A stretch of DNA of 64,000 nt. Source: a bacterium MS4. Its GTDB lineage: Bacteria > Bacillota > Clostridia > Oscillospirales > Acutalibacteraceae. Under the pieces are notes generated by a model, which saw nothing but the letters and a program-made list of their open reading frames with translations, had not been told where the DNA came from and searched no databases. Positions 1-7,888 of this stretch are shown in pieces. Made by a program: the position numbers and the translations under genes. Location: positions 62,001 to 126,000 of the forward strand of contig CCFG01000017.1 of assembly GCA_000752215.1 (NCBI GenBank), read 5' to 3'. The number at the start of each line of letters is the position of its first letter. The stretch's first letter is position 1.

Positions 1-49
1 TTTCCTGCCAGCTTCCGCCCTTGAAATTCTTCCATGCCTGATGGTCCAT
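1..49 (-). CDS. pflB: Pyruvate formate-lyase-like N-terminus (partial)
   Basis: Only the first 16 codons are in the window; the gene runs off the left edge. The peptide MDHQAWKNFKGGSWQE resembles the start of clostridial PflB (W-x-F-K-x-G-x-W-x-x-E), which converts pyruvate and CoA to acetyl-CoA and formate. The ATG at 49 follows an AAGGAG ribosome binding site. A ZTP (pfl-motif) riboswitch and a consensus promoter lie directly upstream, a context known for pfl and one-carbon genes. With so few residues the call rests largely on that context; another gene of formate or folate metabolism is possible. Confidence 0.6.
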   Translation of the reverse strand, partial: MDHQAWKNFKGGSWQE

Positions 50-96
50 TATTGACTCCTTCCGATTAAACAAAGCATCTGGCCGCTCTTTTCAAT

Positions 97-134
97 AAAA
101 AAAGAGCAACACCCGGTAAAACCAAATGCTGCCC
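97..134 (-). terminator. Riboswitch-controlled intrinsic terminator
   Basis: On the minus strand GGGCAGCA pairs with TGTTGCTC (two G-U pairs) and is followed by seven T. The 5' arm overlaps the conserved CTGGGCA of the ZTP aptamer, so ligand-bound aptamer and terminator are mutually exclusive: a transcription-attenuation platform for the pfl-like gene. Confidence 0.75.
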
Positions 135-210
135 AGACGGTCGGCTGAAAGAAGGCCTTTATTCCACTGTGGTGAACCCACAATTATCCGTCAGTAATAA
201 AAGCCTTTAT
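127..210 (-). promoter_or_regulatory. ZTP riboswitch (pfl motif)
   Basis: The minus strand carries the hallmark elements in order: ACTGACGGATAATTGTGGG (family: ACTGGCG..A.GTGGG), a short hairpin closed by CCAC, a GG-rich purine segment, and GCCGACCGTCTGGGCA (family: GCCGACCGCCTGGGCA). The first half also pairs through AAAGGC/GCC-type arms as P1. The family senses ZTP/ZMP, which accumulates when 10-formyl-tetrahydrofolate is short, and switches on one-carbon genes. Recognised from conserved bases by eye. Confidence 0.8.
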
Positions 211-224
211 GTTTTTATGACCTG

Positions 225-254
225 ATTATAATATATCCGTGCGGCCGCTGTCAA
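225..254 (-). promoter_or_regulatory. Sigma-A promoter of the pfl-like gene
   Basis: Minus strand TTGACA (249-254) and TATAAT (225-230) with an 18-base spacer. Transcription would start about 10 bases before the riboswitch aptamer. Confidence 0.75.
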
Positions 255-323
255 CCGGCCCTTACGGATTTCAAAATATATTGCAGAACTGTAAAGAGAA
301 TATAAAATATTTTGGAAATCTCT

Positions 324-351
324 TTGCTGTTTGTAAAAATATTGCTATAAT
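324..351 (+). promoter_or_regulatory. Promoter of the encapsulin operon
   Basis: TTGCTG (324-329) and a perfect TATAAT (346-351), 16-base spacer, about 95 bases before the ferritin start. Together with the riboswitch leader on the other strand this accounts for the stretch 50-445. No clear Fur or PerR box was recognised. Confidence 0.6.
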
Positions 352-445
352 ATAGAAAAGGCATTTTGACGGATATTTACAGAAAACAAATTTGATTCCG
401 TCGAATCTGTCAAAAAACAACAATTATAACAGGAGGTTGAGAAAA

Positions 446-814
446 ATGCCGGCTTTTGCAAATCCTTTTCAGGCAAACGTTGAAAGAAAATTAACACATG
501 AGGAACTCGTTCAGGCCATCCGTCTGGACATTGCGGGGGAACTGGAGGCTATCTATCTTTATGACGCCCATGTTCAGGCCACGGACAATGAACTGGCCAA
601 AACGGTCATCAGCGATATCCGCGATGAAGAGAAGGCCCATATCGGTGAATTAATGACGCTGCTTCGGCAGTTGGACCCGAAAGAAGCAGAACTGTTCGCC
701 TCCGGTGAAGCGGAAGTAAGAGAAATGCTGGAGGGGCTGGGAATTTCCGAACCGTCCGCAGAGCCCGCTGCCGACGCCCCCGAACAGACGGTAGGCAGTC
801 TGCTGGGCGAATAA
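446..814 (+). CDS. Encapsulated ferritin (EncFtn) cargo protein
   Basis: A 122-residue ferritin-like protein. The start is ATG 446, seven bases after AGGAGG, not the upstream TTG. Residues E32, Y39, E62 and H65 stand at exactly the positions used by Rhodospirillum rubrum EncFtn, whose two-helix subunits pair to build a di-iron ferroxidase centre. The C-terminus ends TVGSLLGE, which fits the encapsulin targeting peptide (L/V-GSL-x-G), joined by an Ala/Pro-rich linker. The shell gene starts 25 bases downstream, so the pair is one operon. The protein should oxidise Fe(II) inside the shell for iron storage and peroxide protection. The family call is firm; activity is inferred. Confidence 0.93.
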   Translation: MPAFANPFQANVERKLTHEELVQAIRLDIAGELEAIYLYDAHVQATDNELAKTVISDIRDEEKAHIGELMTLLRQLDPKEAELFASGEAEVREMLEGLGISEPSAEPAADAPEQTVGSLLGE

Positions 815-839
815 ATAAATCTGTAAAGGAGCTGATCAT

Positions 840-1655
840 ATGGATTATCTTTCAAGAGAAGGTTCCCCCGTACCGCAGGAGTTTTGGAAACAAATTGACA
901 CCGCCGTAGTGGAATCGGCGCGCCGTATTCTGGCGGGCAGAAGATTCTTACATATTTTCGGGCCTCTCGGCATCGGAGCGGACAGCATCGCGATTGACGA
1001 CGCGGACAAAATCGGGGAAATCACCAAAGACGGACTGACGGTTACCGCCGGCAGAAAGCATGTGGAAATCCCCACCGTTTACGACGACGTCACCCTTTTG
1101 GCAAAAGATCTGGAGAGCAGCCGCAAATCCGGTTATCCGGTGGATTTATCCGCCGTTATGGCTTCCGCCGAGGCCTGCGCTCTGAAAGAGGATCGGCTGA
1201 TCTTCTTCGGGGCCGAGGGACTGGGCTATGAAGGGCTTCTTACCGCGGCGGGAACAAACCGGATCGAAAAGAAAGACTGGTCCGAGGGAGAAAACGCGTT
1301 TACCGATATCGCCGCGGCAATCCAGCTGTTGACTTCCAAAAACGTTTACGGCACTTATGCGCTCGCGGTCAGCCCAGACCTGTACCTGCAGATGCAGCGG
1401 ATTCAGCCCGGAACGGGTTTACTGGAAATTGAGCGTGTGAAAAAGCTGCTGAACGGCAATGTTGTCAGCAGCCCGGTATTGGGAAATGACAAAGCGGTGC
1501 TCGTCTGCACCGAGCCGAGAAATATCGATCTGGTGATCGGGCAGGACCTTGCCGCCGCCTATCTGGAGCAGAAGGACCTCAATCACTGCTTCCGTATTCT
1601 GGAAACCGTCCTGCTCCGCATCAAGCGCAGGCAGGCCATCGTCGTTTTTGAATGA
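840..1655 (+). CDS. Encapsulin shell protein, family 1
   Basis: 271 residues, usual length for an HK97-fold encapsulin (linocin M18/CFP29 family). It starts MDYLSREGSPVPQEFWKQID and has family features through IFGPLGIGADS, the E-loop region, and a C-terminal domain ending RIKRRQAIVVFE. Sixty copies (T=1) would normally form the icosahedral shell; the N-terminal segment lines the lumen and binds cargo targeting peptides such as the one on the preceding ferritin. Start ATG 840 follows AAAGGAG. Cytosolic. Cotranscribed with the ferritin and probably functionally linked to the desulfoferrodoxin downstream. Confidence 0.95.
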   Translation: MDYLSREGSPVPQEFWKQIDTAVVESARRILAGRRFLHIFGPLGIGADSIAIDDADKIGEITKDGLTVTAGRKHVEIPTVYDDVTLLAKDLESSRKSGYPVDLSAVMASAEACALKEDRLIFFGAEGLGYEGLLTAAGTNRIEKKDWSEGENAFTDIAAAIQLLTSKNVYGTYALAVSPDLYLQMQRIQPGTGLLEIERVKKLLNGNVVSSPVLGNDKAVLVCTEPRNIDLVIGQDLAAAYLEQKDLNHCFRILETVLLRIKRRQAIVVFE

Positions 1656-1738
1656 CCCGAAGCTTTGCCACCGCACGGCATCTCTTTTATTTGCTGTTTC
1701 ATTTATACTAATCAAATGATGGAAATGAGGTTGTAAAA

Positions 1739-2113
1739 ATGTCAAAAGTTGTTTTTTATCGTTGTGAAATTTGCGGAAACATGGTAGCGCTGATCAGGAG
1801 CGGCGGCGGCACACTTACCTGCTGCGGCCAGAACATGACGAAGCTGGAAGCAAACACCACCGACGCCGCGACCGAAAAGCACGTTCCGTTTGTCACAAGG
1901 GAAGACGGAAAAATCAAAGTCCAGATCGGTTCCACCATTCATCCCATGCTTCCGGAGCATCATATTGAATGGATTGCGCTGGAGTCCGGCGACAGGCTGG
2001 AAATCGCTTATCTGAAGCCCGGCATGGACCCGATAGCGGAGTTCAACGACGCCGAATCCGGCACGGTTTACGAGTACTGCAACCTTCATGGTCTTTGGAA
2101 AGCTGAATTCTGA
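1739..2113 (+). CDS. dfx: Desulfoferrodoxin / superoxide reductase
   Basis: 124 residues, full-length 2Fe-type superoxide reductase. Residues C9, C12, C28 and C29 form the desulforedoxin-like Fe(Cys)4 centre I. The catalytic centre II is complete: E46-K47-H48, H68, H74, C114 and H117 (YCNLHGLW). It reduces superoxide to hydrogen peroxide in anaerobes without releasing oxygen, drawing electrons from rubredoxin. It lies 83 bases after the encapsulin gene on the same strand with its own GAGG site and ends at a strong hairpin. The link with a ferroxidase compartment suggests peroxide produced here could be consumed during iron mineralisation (inference). Confidence 0.96.
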   Translation: MSKVVFYRCEICGNMVALIRSGGGTLTCCGQNMTKLEANTTDAATEKHVPFVTREDGKIKVQIGSTIHPMLPEHHIEWIALESGDRLEIAYLKPGMDPIAEFNDAESGTVYEYCNLHGLWKAEF

Positions 2114-2125
2114 TTTATTAAGATG

Positions 2126-2163
2126 AAAAATGGCTTTGCGGATTTTCCGCAAAGCCATTTTTG
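2126..2163. terminator. Bidirectional intrinsic terminator
   Basis: Near-perfect hairpin, arms ATGGCTTTGCGGA and TCCGCAAAGCCAT around a TTT loop, with A5 before and T5 after. It can end the encapsulin-dfx transcript and the opposing decarboxylase transcript. Confidence 0.9.
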
Positions 2164-2191
2164 TTATATCATCCATTTTGGCAGGATAAAA

Positions 2192-3472
2192 TCAATCTTC
2201 TTTTCCGCGGCCGCCGTTTTCCGGAAACAGCCCCATAAAATCAAGGGTCGCGAAATAATCGGCCGGGGTTTCCGCGCGGCGGATGAGCTGCGCCGACCCG
2301 TCCTCTTTCAGCAGCACTTCCGCGGAGCGCAGCCTGCCGTTGTAGTTGTAGCCCATGGCATGACCGTGCGCGCCGGCGTCATGGATCACCAGAAGGTCCC
2401 CCATGTCTATTTTCGGGAACATGCGGTCAATGGCAAATTTGTCGTTGTTCTCGCACAGGCTTCCGACAATATCGTATTGGTGGTCGCAGGGGGCGTTTTC
2501 CTTCCCCATCACCGTAATGTGGTGGTATGCGCCATACATGGCGGGACGGAGAAGGTTGGCCGCGCAGGCGTCCACCCCGATATATTCCTTATAAATATGT
2601 TTTTCATGGATTGCTTTCGTTACCAGACAGCCGTACGGCCCAAGCATAAAGCGGCCAAGCTCGGTGTAGACAGCCACGTCCTTCAGGCCCGCCGGAACAA
2701 GGATTTCCTCAAAGGCCTTGCGGACGCCTTCCCCGATTTTTGCGATATTGGCCGGTTTTTGTTCGGGACGGTAAGGAATCCCCACGCCGCCGGACAGATT
2801 GATGAAGGAAACCGCGATGCCCGTTTTATGGTAGAGATCCACAGCCGTACGGAACAGGATGCCGGCCAGCGTCGGGTAATACCCGTCGTCCGTCGTATTG
2901 CTGGCGAGGAAAGCGTGGATGCCGAAGCGCCTGGCCCCCAGCTCTTTCAGCTTCACAAACCCTTCCTCCAGCTGTTCGCGGGTAAAGCCGTATTTGGATT
3001 CCCCTGGCGTGTCCATAATGGCGTTGCTGATCTGGAAGGTTCCGCCCGGATTAAAGCGGCAGCAAATGGTTTCCGGAATGCCCGCTGTGGATTTCAGAAA
3101 ATCAATATGCGTAAAATCGTCCAGATTGATCAAAGCGCCCAGCTTTTTTGCCAGCTCAAATTCCTCGGGCGGCGTTTCGTTGGACGAAAACATGATGTTC
3201 TGTCCGTGAAAGCCCACCGCGTCGGAGAGCATCAGCTCGGTCAGCGAGGAGCAGTCGACCCCGCAGCCCTCTTCCTTCATGATTTTTAAAATGATCGGAT
3301 TGGGCGTTGCCTTTACCGCAAAATACTCACGGAAGCCGCTGTTCCACGCAAAAGCCTTCTGCAGCTTGCGCACGTTCTCTCGGATTCCCTTTTCATCATA
3401 AAGATAAAACGGAGTCGGAAATTGGGTTGCGATCTTTTCAAGTTGTTCTTTGTTTACGAAGGTATTTTTCAA
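2192..3472 (-). CDS. lysA: PLP-dependent diaminopimelate decarboxylase-like enzyme
   Basis: 426 residues, fold type III (alanine-racemase-like) decarboxylase. The PLP lysine is K54 in YFAVKATPNP. Further family motifs: GVDCSSLTEL, the phosphate-binding LSGGVGIPY, TELGRFMLGPYG, and the partner-subunit catalytic GSLCENNDKFA. LysA makes L-lysine from meso-diaminopimelate. It follows the TrmB-like regulator by 7 bases in the same operon under a palindromic operator, which is unusual for a plain lysA and leaves room for a related amino-acid substrate. The SSLTEL and CENND motifs favour diaminopimelate-type over arginine or ornithine decarboxylases. Soluble, probably a dimer. Confidence 0.8.
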   Translation of the reverse strand: MKNTFVNKEQLEKIATQFPTPFYLYDEKGIRENVRKLQKAFAWNSGFREYFAVKATPNPIILKIMKEEGCGVDCSSLTELMLSDAVGFHGQNIMFSSNETPPEEFELAKKLGALINLDDFTHIDFLKSTAGIPETICCRFNPGGTFQISNAIMDTPGESKYGFTREQLEEGFVKLKELGARRFGIHAFLASNTTDDGYYPTLAGILFRTAVDLYHKTGIAVSFINLSGGVGIPYRPEQKPANIAKIGEGVRKAFEEILVPAGLKDVAVYTELGRFMLGPYGCLVTKAIHEKHIYKEYIGVDACAANLLRPAMYGAYHHITVMGKENAPCDHQYDIVGSLCENNDKFAIDRMFPKIDMGDLLVIHDAGAHGHAMGYNYNGRLRSAEVLLKEDGSAQLIRRAETPADYFATLDFMGLFPENGGRGKED

Positions 3473-3479
3473 AACAGTT

Positions 3480-4178
3480 TCAGCTCCCTTTCGTTACGGT
3501 AATCAGTGTGATTTCATTTTTCAGCGCCTCTTTGAAAAGCTCAACCAGATTGCGCTTTTGAGAATACAGACAGGTGGACTCGGAACCCGCGGCGATATCG
3601 CCGGTCAAAACGCTTTTGGAATCGGCAATCAGGCGAATCTGATGCCGCTCGGTTTCCGTGTGGTACACCAGCGCGCCTTCCAGTTCAAACGGAGGGTCGG
3701 TAATAACGACGACCTTCAGCTCCCGGCGCAAAGCCGAACAGAGCTGCGGCAGAAGCAAAGAAAGCGTCTGTTCGGACACAGCAAGGTAAATGCGCTCTTT
3801 CGCCGCGTCGATCATGTTCTTCATTTTATCCATGATGTTGGCCTCACCCTTGACGGTGATGTACCCCTCGCCGGCTTCCCGGCGCTTGGGCGCCGCCTTG
3901 ATCAGCAGCTCCCGGTACTCCTGCATGCGCCGGATACGGTTGCTGCAGAATTCCTCGACCGGAACGGGAAGATACCGGGTGGCCGTGTCTTCCTCAACCA
4001 GGGCCGCGCCTTTTTCAACCAGACCGGCCAGCGCCGTATAGGTATTGGAACGGGATATGCCGGACGCTTTCGCGGCCTCATATCCCGTCAGTTTTCCTTC
4101 GGAGCAGAGCAGAAGATACAGGGCCGATTCCTGCCGTGTAAGATTGTAATATCCCAGCAGTTCCACCAGGTCCATCAT
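3480..4178 (-). CDS. TrmB-like winged-helix transcriptional regulator
   Basis: 232 residues. Residues about 8-75 form a winged helix (SRSNTYTALAGLVEKG recognition segment), followed by a short coiled linker and a C-terminal domain of the type found in TrmB/PLD-like sensor regulators (ERIYLAVSEQTLSLLLPQL). It is the first gene of the operon with the lysA-like gene. Two start codons lie in tandem (4178, 4175) after a G-rich stretch. A perfect 12-bp inverted repeat sits immediately upstream over the -10 box, so autoregulation responding to an amino acid or related ligand is likely. The ligand cannot be read from sequence. Confidence 0.8.
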   Translation of the reverse strand: MMDLVELLGYYNLTRQESALYLLLCSEGKLTGYEAAKASGISRSNTYTALAGLVEKGAALVEEDTATRYLPVPVEEFCSNRIRRMQEYRELLIKAAPKRREAGEGYITVKGEANIMDKMKNMIDAAKERIYLAVSEQTLSLLLPQLCSALRRELKVVVITDPPFELEGALVYHTETERHQIRLIADSKSVLTGDIAAGSESTCLYSQKRNLVELFKEALKNEITLITVTKGS

Positions 4179-4186
4179 GCCGCCCC

Positions 4187-4220
4187 CTGTATAGTGTTTC
4201 TCTATAGGAACACTATACAG
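4187..4220. promoter_or_regulatory. Palindromic operator of the regulator/lysA operon
   Basis: Perfect inverted repeat, arms CTGTATAGTGTT (4187-4198) and AACACTATACAG (4209-4220), 10-base centre. The right arm contains the -10 box (minus-strand TATAGT), so binding would block transcription. The likely binder is the TrmB-like protein encoded 8 bases away. Confidence 0.8.
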
Positions 4221-4240
4221 TATTTATCCTGATTTGTCAA
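4212..4240 (-). promoter_or_regulatory. Promoter of the regulator/lysA operon
   Basis: Minus strand TTGACA (4235-4240), 17-base spacer, TATAGT (4212-4217). The -10 element is embedded in the palindromic operator. Confidence 0.8.
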
Positions 4241-6016
4241 TTAATATTTCTGGCCCGCCGCCTCCGACGTCAGGTATGAAAGATTATTTTCAGCTTTCGC
4301 GCCGGTTTCCGGGCCTCCTTCAATCACCGTAAGCTTTCTCTTTTTCAGCTGAAAGGCACCGACCAGCTTCCTGAGCATATCCGCCTGTGCGGACAGTTCT
4401 TCGCTCGCCGCCGCGCTTTCCTCCGCCGTGGCGGAATTCGTCTGGACAACCGCGGAAACCTGATCCACACCGGTTGTGATCTGTTCGATCGCGGCGGCCT
4501 GATCGGAAGACGCCATATCGATTTTGACGATCGTTTCTCCCACAAGCCCCACCTTGGCCGCGATCTCATTCAGCTCTTTCGCCGTACGCCCGGCAATAGC
4601 GGTGCCGTTTTTCACGCTCTGGATAGAACCCTCGATCAGGCTGGTGGTCTGCTTTGCCGCGTTGGCGGACTTGCTTGCCAGATTCCGCACCTCGTCGGCC
4701 ACCACGGCAAACCCTTTTCCGGCGCTGCCGGCCCTTGCCGCCTCCACGGCGGCGTTCAGGGCAAGGATATTGGTCTGGAACGCAATGTCGTCGATCACCT
4801 TGATGATTTTTCCGATCTCATTGGAGGTATCGCTGATTTCCTCCATGGAAGAGAGCATCTGCCTCATCTGTTCGTTGCCCTGTTCCACCTGTGCGACGGT
4901 ATCTTTCACGTAGCCCGCCATTACCCTGACATTGTCCGCCGTCTCGCTGACTTTTCCGGAAACCTCGGTAACGGAGGCCGCCAGCTCTTCCACGGAGCTT
5001 GCCTGCTCTGTCGCGCCCTGCGCAAGCTCCTGAGAACCGTCGGAAACCTGGGCCGCTCCGCTGTTGACCTGTTCCGCGGAGGTATCGATGGCCGCGAGAG
5101 TATTGTTCAGCTCGTCGGATATCTGCATCAGCGCCTGTTTGATCGGAGCAAAATCCCCCGCATATTCCTGTGTAATATCCGCGGTCATATCCCCCTTTGC
5201 CATCCGTCCCAGCTTGTCCGAAATATCCGCGACATACAGCTTCAGACTTCCGGCGGCCGACTGCAGCGACCGGGCAAGGGAACCGATTTCATCCTTGGAC
5301 GAATAGGTGACATCTACGTCCAGCTTTCCCTGCGCGATTCTCTCGGCGGCGACGGCCATTTCATTGACCGGCTTGCTCAATTTTCTGGCCAGCCAGAAAC
5401 CCCAGCCGATGGAGACGAAGACACCCAGAAGAATAATCACAATCAGCACGAGCATCATCGTATCCCCGAGCTGCTGATTGGCGTCGTGGTTCGCCTTCGC
5501 GTTACTGACCCGGTTCTGCATGCACTGGGTATAATTGTCGGTCACCTTGATGTTGATTTCCATCAGCTTTTTCAGGTTGGTCATGGCTTCGCCGACATTC
5601 TTCTGCCCGGTTTCCTGAACGATGGCTTCAAAGGTCGGCCAGAATTCTTCGTCAAACATGGTTTTCGTCTGGGCAAACAGCTCTTTCGTCGCTGCTGTCG
5701 AAATAGTCGGTTCGTACTGTTTAACCGCATCGTCATATTGCTTTTTATATTTTTCGGTATTTGCAGCAGCTGTCTTGAGCTCTTCCGGGTTATCATAATA
5801 TAATATGTAATCTCTGGACAGCCCTCTTAAACGGTCGAGGTTCAAAAGGATATCCGACATGACCGGCAGCGGTGCGGTCTGCTGCTCATAGAGCTTTGTA
5901 CTGGAAGCCTCCATTTGCCGCATACTGTAAATACCGGCGGCGCCGACAATGACCGTAATCAAGGATATCGCCAGAAACGACAGGATCAGTTTCTTCGCAA
6001 TTTTAAGATTCTTCAT
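4241..6016 (-). CDS. Methyl-accepting chemotaxis protein
   Basis: 591 residues from ATG 6016 (preceded by GGAG at good spacing); a longer in-frame extension to 6223 is low-complexity and lacks a good start. Order: TM1 (about 8-30), periplasmic four-helix-bundle sensor ([24 protein letters not shown]), TM2 (about 190-212), HAMP, long coiled coil, and the signalling tip with [20 protein letters not shown] and the hallmark hairpin region [15 protein letters not shown]. It relays a ligand signal to CheA/CheW for flagellar control. The ligand is unknown; 4HB sensors often bind small acids or amino acids. No other chemotaxis gene is nearby. A possible sigma-D promoter is upstream. Confidence 0.95.
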   Translation of the reverse strand: MKNLKIAKKLILSFLAISLITVIVGAAGIYSMRQMEASSTKLYEQQTAPLPVMSDILLNLDRLRGLSRDYILYYDNPEELKTAAANTEKYKKQYDDAVKQYEPTISTAATKELFAQTKTMFDEEFWPTFEAIVQETGQKNVGEAMTNLKKLMEINIKVTDNYTQCMQNRVSNAKANHDANQQLGDTMMLVLIVIILLGVFVSIGWGFWLARKLSKPVNEMAVAAERIAQGKLDVDVTYSSKDEIGSLARSLQSAAGSLKLYVADISDKLGRMAKGDMTADITQEYAGDFAPIKQALMQISDELNNTLAAIDTSAEQVNSGAAQVSDGSQELAQGATEQASSVEELAASVTEVSGKVSETADNVRVMAGYVKDTVAQVEQGNEQMRQMLSSMEEISDTSNEIGKIIKVIDDIAFQTNILALNAAVEAARAGSAGKGFAVVADEVRNLASKSANAAKQTTSLIEGSIQSVKNGTAIAGRTAKELNEIAAKVGLVGETIVKIDMASSDQAAAIEQITTGVDQVSAVVQTNSATAEESAAASEELSAQADMLRKLVGAFQLKKRKLTVIEGGPETGAKAENNLSYLTSEAAGQKY

Positions 6017-6273
6017 AATTTTTCTCCATTTCTCATTTTCCATGCTGGACTCTTTTTCACGATCCCGCTTTGTCCGGGTCGTGCACTCATACTTCCGCTG
6101 CCCGCCCGGTTTCCCTTTCCGGACGCTTTCCCTCCGCAGCAATGTTCTTCTCCACCTGCTTTTCGTTTCTCCCCTTTCCCAAACGCGGCCGGCTGCCATT
6201 CCTTCAGCTATGGTGCCGGTCACATTTTTTGTCTGTTTTTTCAGTTCGGTCCATTCCGCTTCTTCTTTTTAAT

Positions 6274-6301
6274 TTATCGACCTGCATATCAATTATATTT
6301 A
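6274..6301 (-). promoter_or_regulatory. Possible sigma-D (flagellar) promoter for the chemoreceptor
   Basis: Minus strand TAAA, 16 bases, GTCGATAA; the sigma-28 consensus is TAAA-N15-GCCGATAT. It would give a leader of about 250 bases to the receptor gene. The rest of 6017-6412 holds no other feature I can support beyond AT-rich sequence before the repressor gene. Confidence 0.4.
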
Positions 6302-6412
6302 TATCTTTGTTTATTATTTTTTTAATCGATCACAATATATTTGTTTTGCTTATATATAGTTTACCTTTTTTTACGGCACAATTAAAATTCATAATGAAAG
6401 GAGTTGACTTCA

Positions 6413-7015
6413 TTGAATCGAATCAAAATACTAAGAATGAAAAATAAATTAAAGCAGCAAGAGCTGTCGAAAATCATCAATGTCAGTCAGGCATCCCTCT
6501 CCGGATACGAAAGCGGAAAGTACGAGCCCGACAATAAAACCCTGCTGAATCTGGCGGCTTTTTTCGGCGTGACCACGGATTATCTGCTGGGAAAGGACTC
6601 CGTTCCCGACCCGCCCGGCACCTCCAAAAAAATACCCGTGCTCCGAAGCCTGCGCGCGGAGGTATCGGCCGAATCCGTGAAAGATGTGGTTGGGTATGAG
6701 GAAATCAGCGGAGAAATGGCAAAACAGGGGGATTTTTTCGCGATCAAGATGCATGGGGACAGTATGGAGCCGCGCATTCAGGACGGCGACACCGTAATTG
6801 TGCAGAACCATTCCATGGTGGAAACCGGGGACATTGCGGTTGTTTCCATCAGAGGGGACGAAGCGACCGTTAAAAAGATAGCAAAATATGCAAGCGGGAT
6901 CACCCTGATTCCCTATAACCCCAAATATGAACTGGTCTCCTATTCAACGGAAGAACTAACCAGGCTGCCGGTCGTCATTCTTGGCAAGGCGGTACAATTA
7001 AGAGGAAAGTGTTAG
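6413..7015 (+). CDS. LexA/CI-like repressor with S24 peptidase domain
   Basis: 200 residues from TTG 6413, nine bases after AAAGGAG. An N-terminal Xre-type HTH (residues 5-55, LKQQELSKIINVSQASLSGY) is followed by an S24 domain with S117 (HGDSMEP) and K154 (ATVKK) forming the Ser-Lys dyad. Such proteins are self-cleaving repressors triggered by RecA-ssDNA, or signal-dependent phage-type repressors. The usual Ala-Gly cleavage dipeptide is not seen; the equivalent stretch reads VLRSLRAEVSAES, so cleavage may be absent or occur elsewhere. No phage genes are adjacent. Its target is unknown; a stem-loop terminator follows. Confidence 0.88.
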   Translation: MNRIKILRMKNKLKQQELSKIINVSQASLSGYESGKYEPDNKTLLNLAAFFGVTTDYLLGKDSVPDPPGTSKKIPVLRSLRAEVSAESVKDVVGYEEISGEMAKQGDFFAIKMHGDSMEPRIQDGDTVIVQNHSMVETGDIAVVSIRGDEATVKKIAKYASGITLIPYNPKYELVSYSTEELTRLPVVILGKAVQLRGKC

Positions 7016-7042
7016 GTAATGCGGAAAAATCATATAGTAACG

Positions 7043-7075
7043 CCGCATTGGCCAGCAGCCGGTGCGGTATTTTAT
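7043..7075 (+). terminator. Intrinsic terminator after the LexA-like gene
   Basis: CCGCATTGGC pairs with GCCGGTGCGG (two G-U pairs) around a five-base loop, followed by TATTTTATT. Confidence 0.6.
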
Positions 7076-7087
7076 TGCCGTTCTTAT

Positions 7088-7121
7088 AGACATCAGACAT
7101 CCTTATTGAAATAGGATGTCT
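7088..7121. promoter_or_regulatory. Operator of the GntR regulator gene
   Basis: AGACATCAGACATCC starts here, and AGACATCC/GGATGTCT (7095-7102, 7114-7121) is a perfect inverted repeat overlapping the -35 box. Further AGACATCA copies lie at 7143-7150 and in the ilvD promoter, suggesting a common operator. Confidence 0.65.
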
Positions 7122-7134
7122 TTTGCGGTATAAT
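7106..7134 (+). promoter_or_regulatory. Promoter of the GntR regulator gene
   Basis: TTGAAA (7106-7111), 17 bases, perfect TATAAT (7129-7134). The operator inverted repeat straddles the -35. Confidence 0.75.
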
Positions 7135-7170
7135 CATGCTGAAGACATCAGAAATGCGGAGGAATCGGCA

Positions 7171-7857
7171 ATGAAGGCAAAAGAAAAAAGCCTTGCGGAA
7201 AATATCGCGGACGATATTGTCGCAAGGATCACCATTGATAAAAAATATTCGGCCGGAGACAAGCTGCCCAATGAAAACGAGCTGTCCGCCGACTTAAAGG
7301 TCAGCCGGACTACCCTGCGGGAAGCAATCCGTATTTTAGTGGCGCACAACATATTGGAGATCCGCCGCGGAAAGGGCACCTATGTCAAAGACAATCAGGC
7401 CATGGACCGGGGAATTGACCTGAACCCGCTTTCCGCTTTCCCGATGGATGTGAAGGACCTGTATGAAATGCGCCTGATCTTTGAGCCGCAGTCCGCCTAT
7501 CTTGCCGCAAAAAGGGCCTCCGACAAGGAACTGGAACGCATTCTGCACTACGGCAGGTTGGAGGAAGACCTGATTTTAAAGAAGCAGGACCGCACGGAGA
7601 TAGAGCAGGCCTTTCACAAGTCCATCGCAAAGGCGACCCATAACGAATTTATGAACCGCCTGATGCCCATCCTGTATCAGGCCATCGGCAAAGGGGTCAT
7701 CTTATCCAACACCAAAGAGGAGATCGTGCAGAATACACTGAACGATCACCGCATGATTATGGAATTTTTATCAAAGCGGGACGCATTGGGTGCAAAGACC
7801 GCCATGGAGCTGCATATTATCCACGCGATGCGGGGGTTCGGCATCACAGAGGAATAA
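7171..7857 (+). CDS. GntR-family (FadR/FCD) transcriptional regulator
   Basis: 228 residues from ATG 7171, eight bases after GGAGG. The N-terminal winged helix (NENELSADLKVSRTTLREAI..GKGTYV) is of GntR type; the C-terminal all-helical FCD domain (DLYEMRLIFEPQSAYLAAKRA, and later His residues for a metal or carboxylate ligand) places it in the FadR subfamily. Such regulators bind organic acids or sugar acids. The same AGACATCA motif occurs over its own promoter and within the promoter of the following dehydratase gene, so it probably represses both. The ligand may be an acid substrate or product of the dehydratase. Confidence 0.9.
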   Translation: MKAKEKSLAENIADDIVARITIDKKYSAGDKLPNENELSADLKVSRTTLREAIRILVAHNILEIRRGKGTYVKDNQAMDRGIDLNPLSAFPMDVKDLYEMRLIFEPQSAYLAAKRASDKELERILHYGRLEEDLILKKQDRTEIEQAFHKSIAKATHNEFMNRLMPILYQAIGKGVILSNTKEEIVQNTLNDHRMIMEFLSKRDALGAKTAMELHIIHAMRGFGITEE

Positions 7858-7888
7858 GGAATCCGGAAGAAATCGTATTTTTTATCAA

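Noticed and set aside
392-445. Longer ferritin N-terminus from TTG 392
   Set aside because: No ribosome binding site, and the ATG at 446 follows AGGAGG and aligns with the family start (E32/E62/H65 numbering).
6017-6223. In-frame 69-residue extension of the chemoreceptor
   Set aside because: Low-complexity basic sequence before TM1; ATG 6016 has a better ribosome site and family-typical start.
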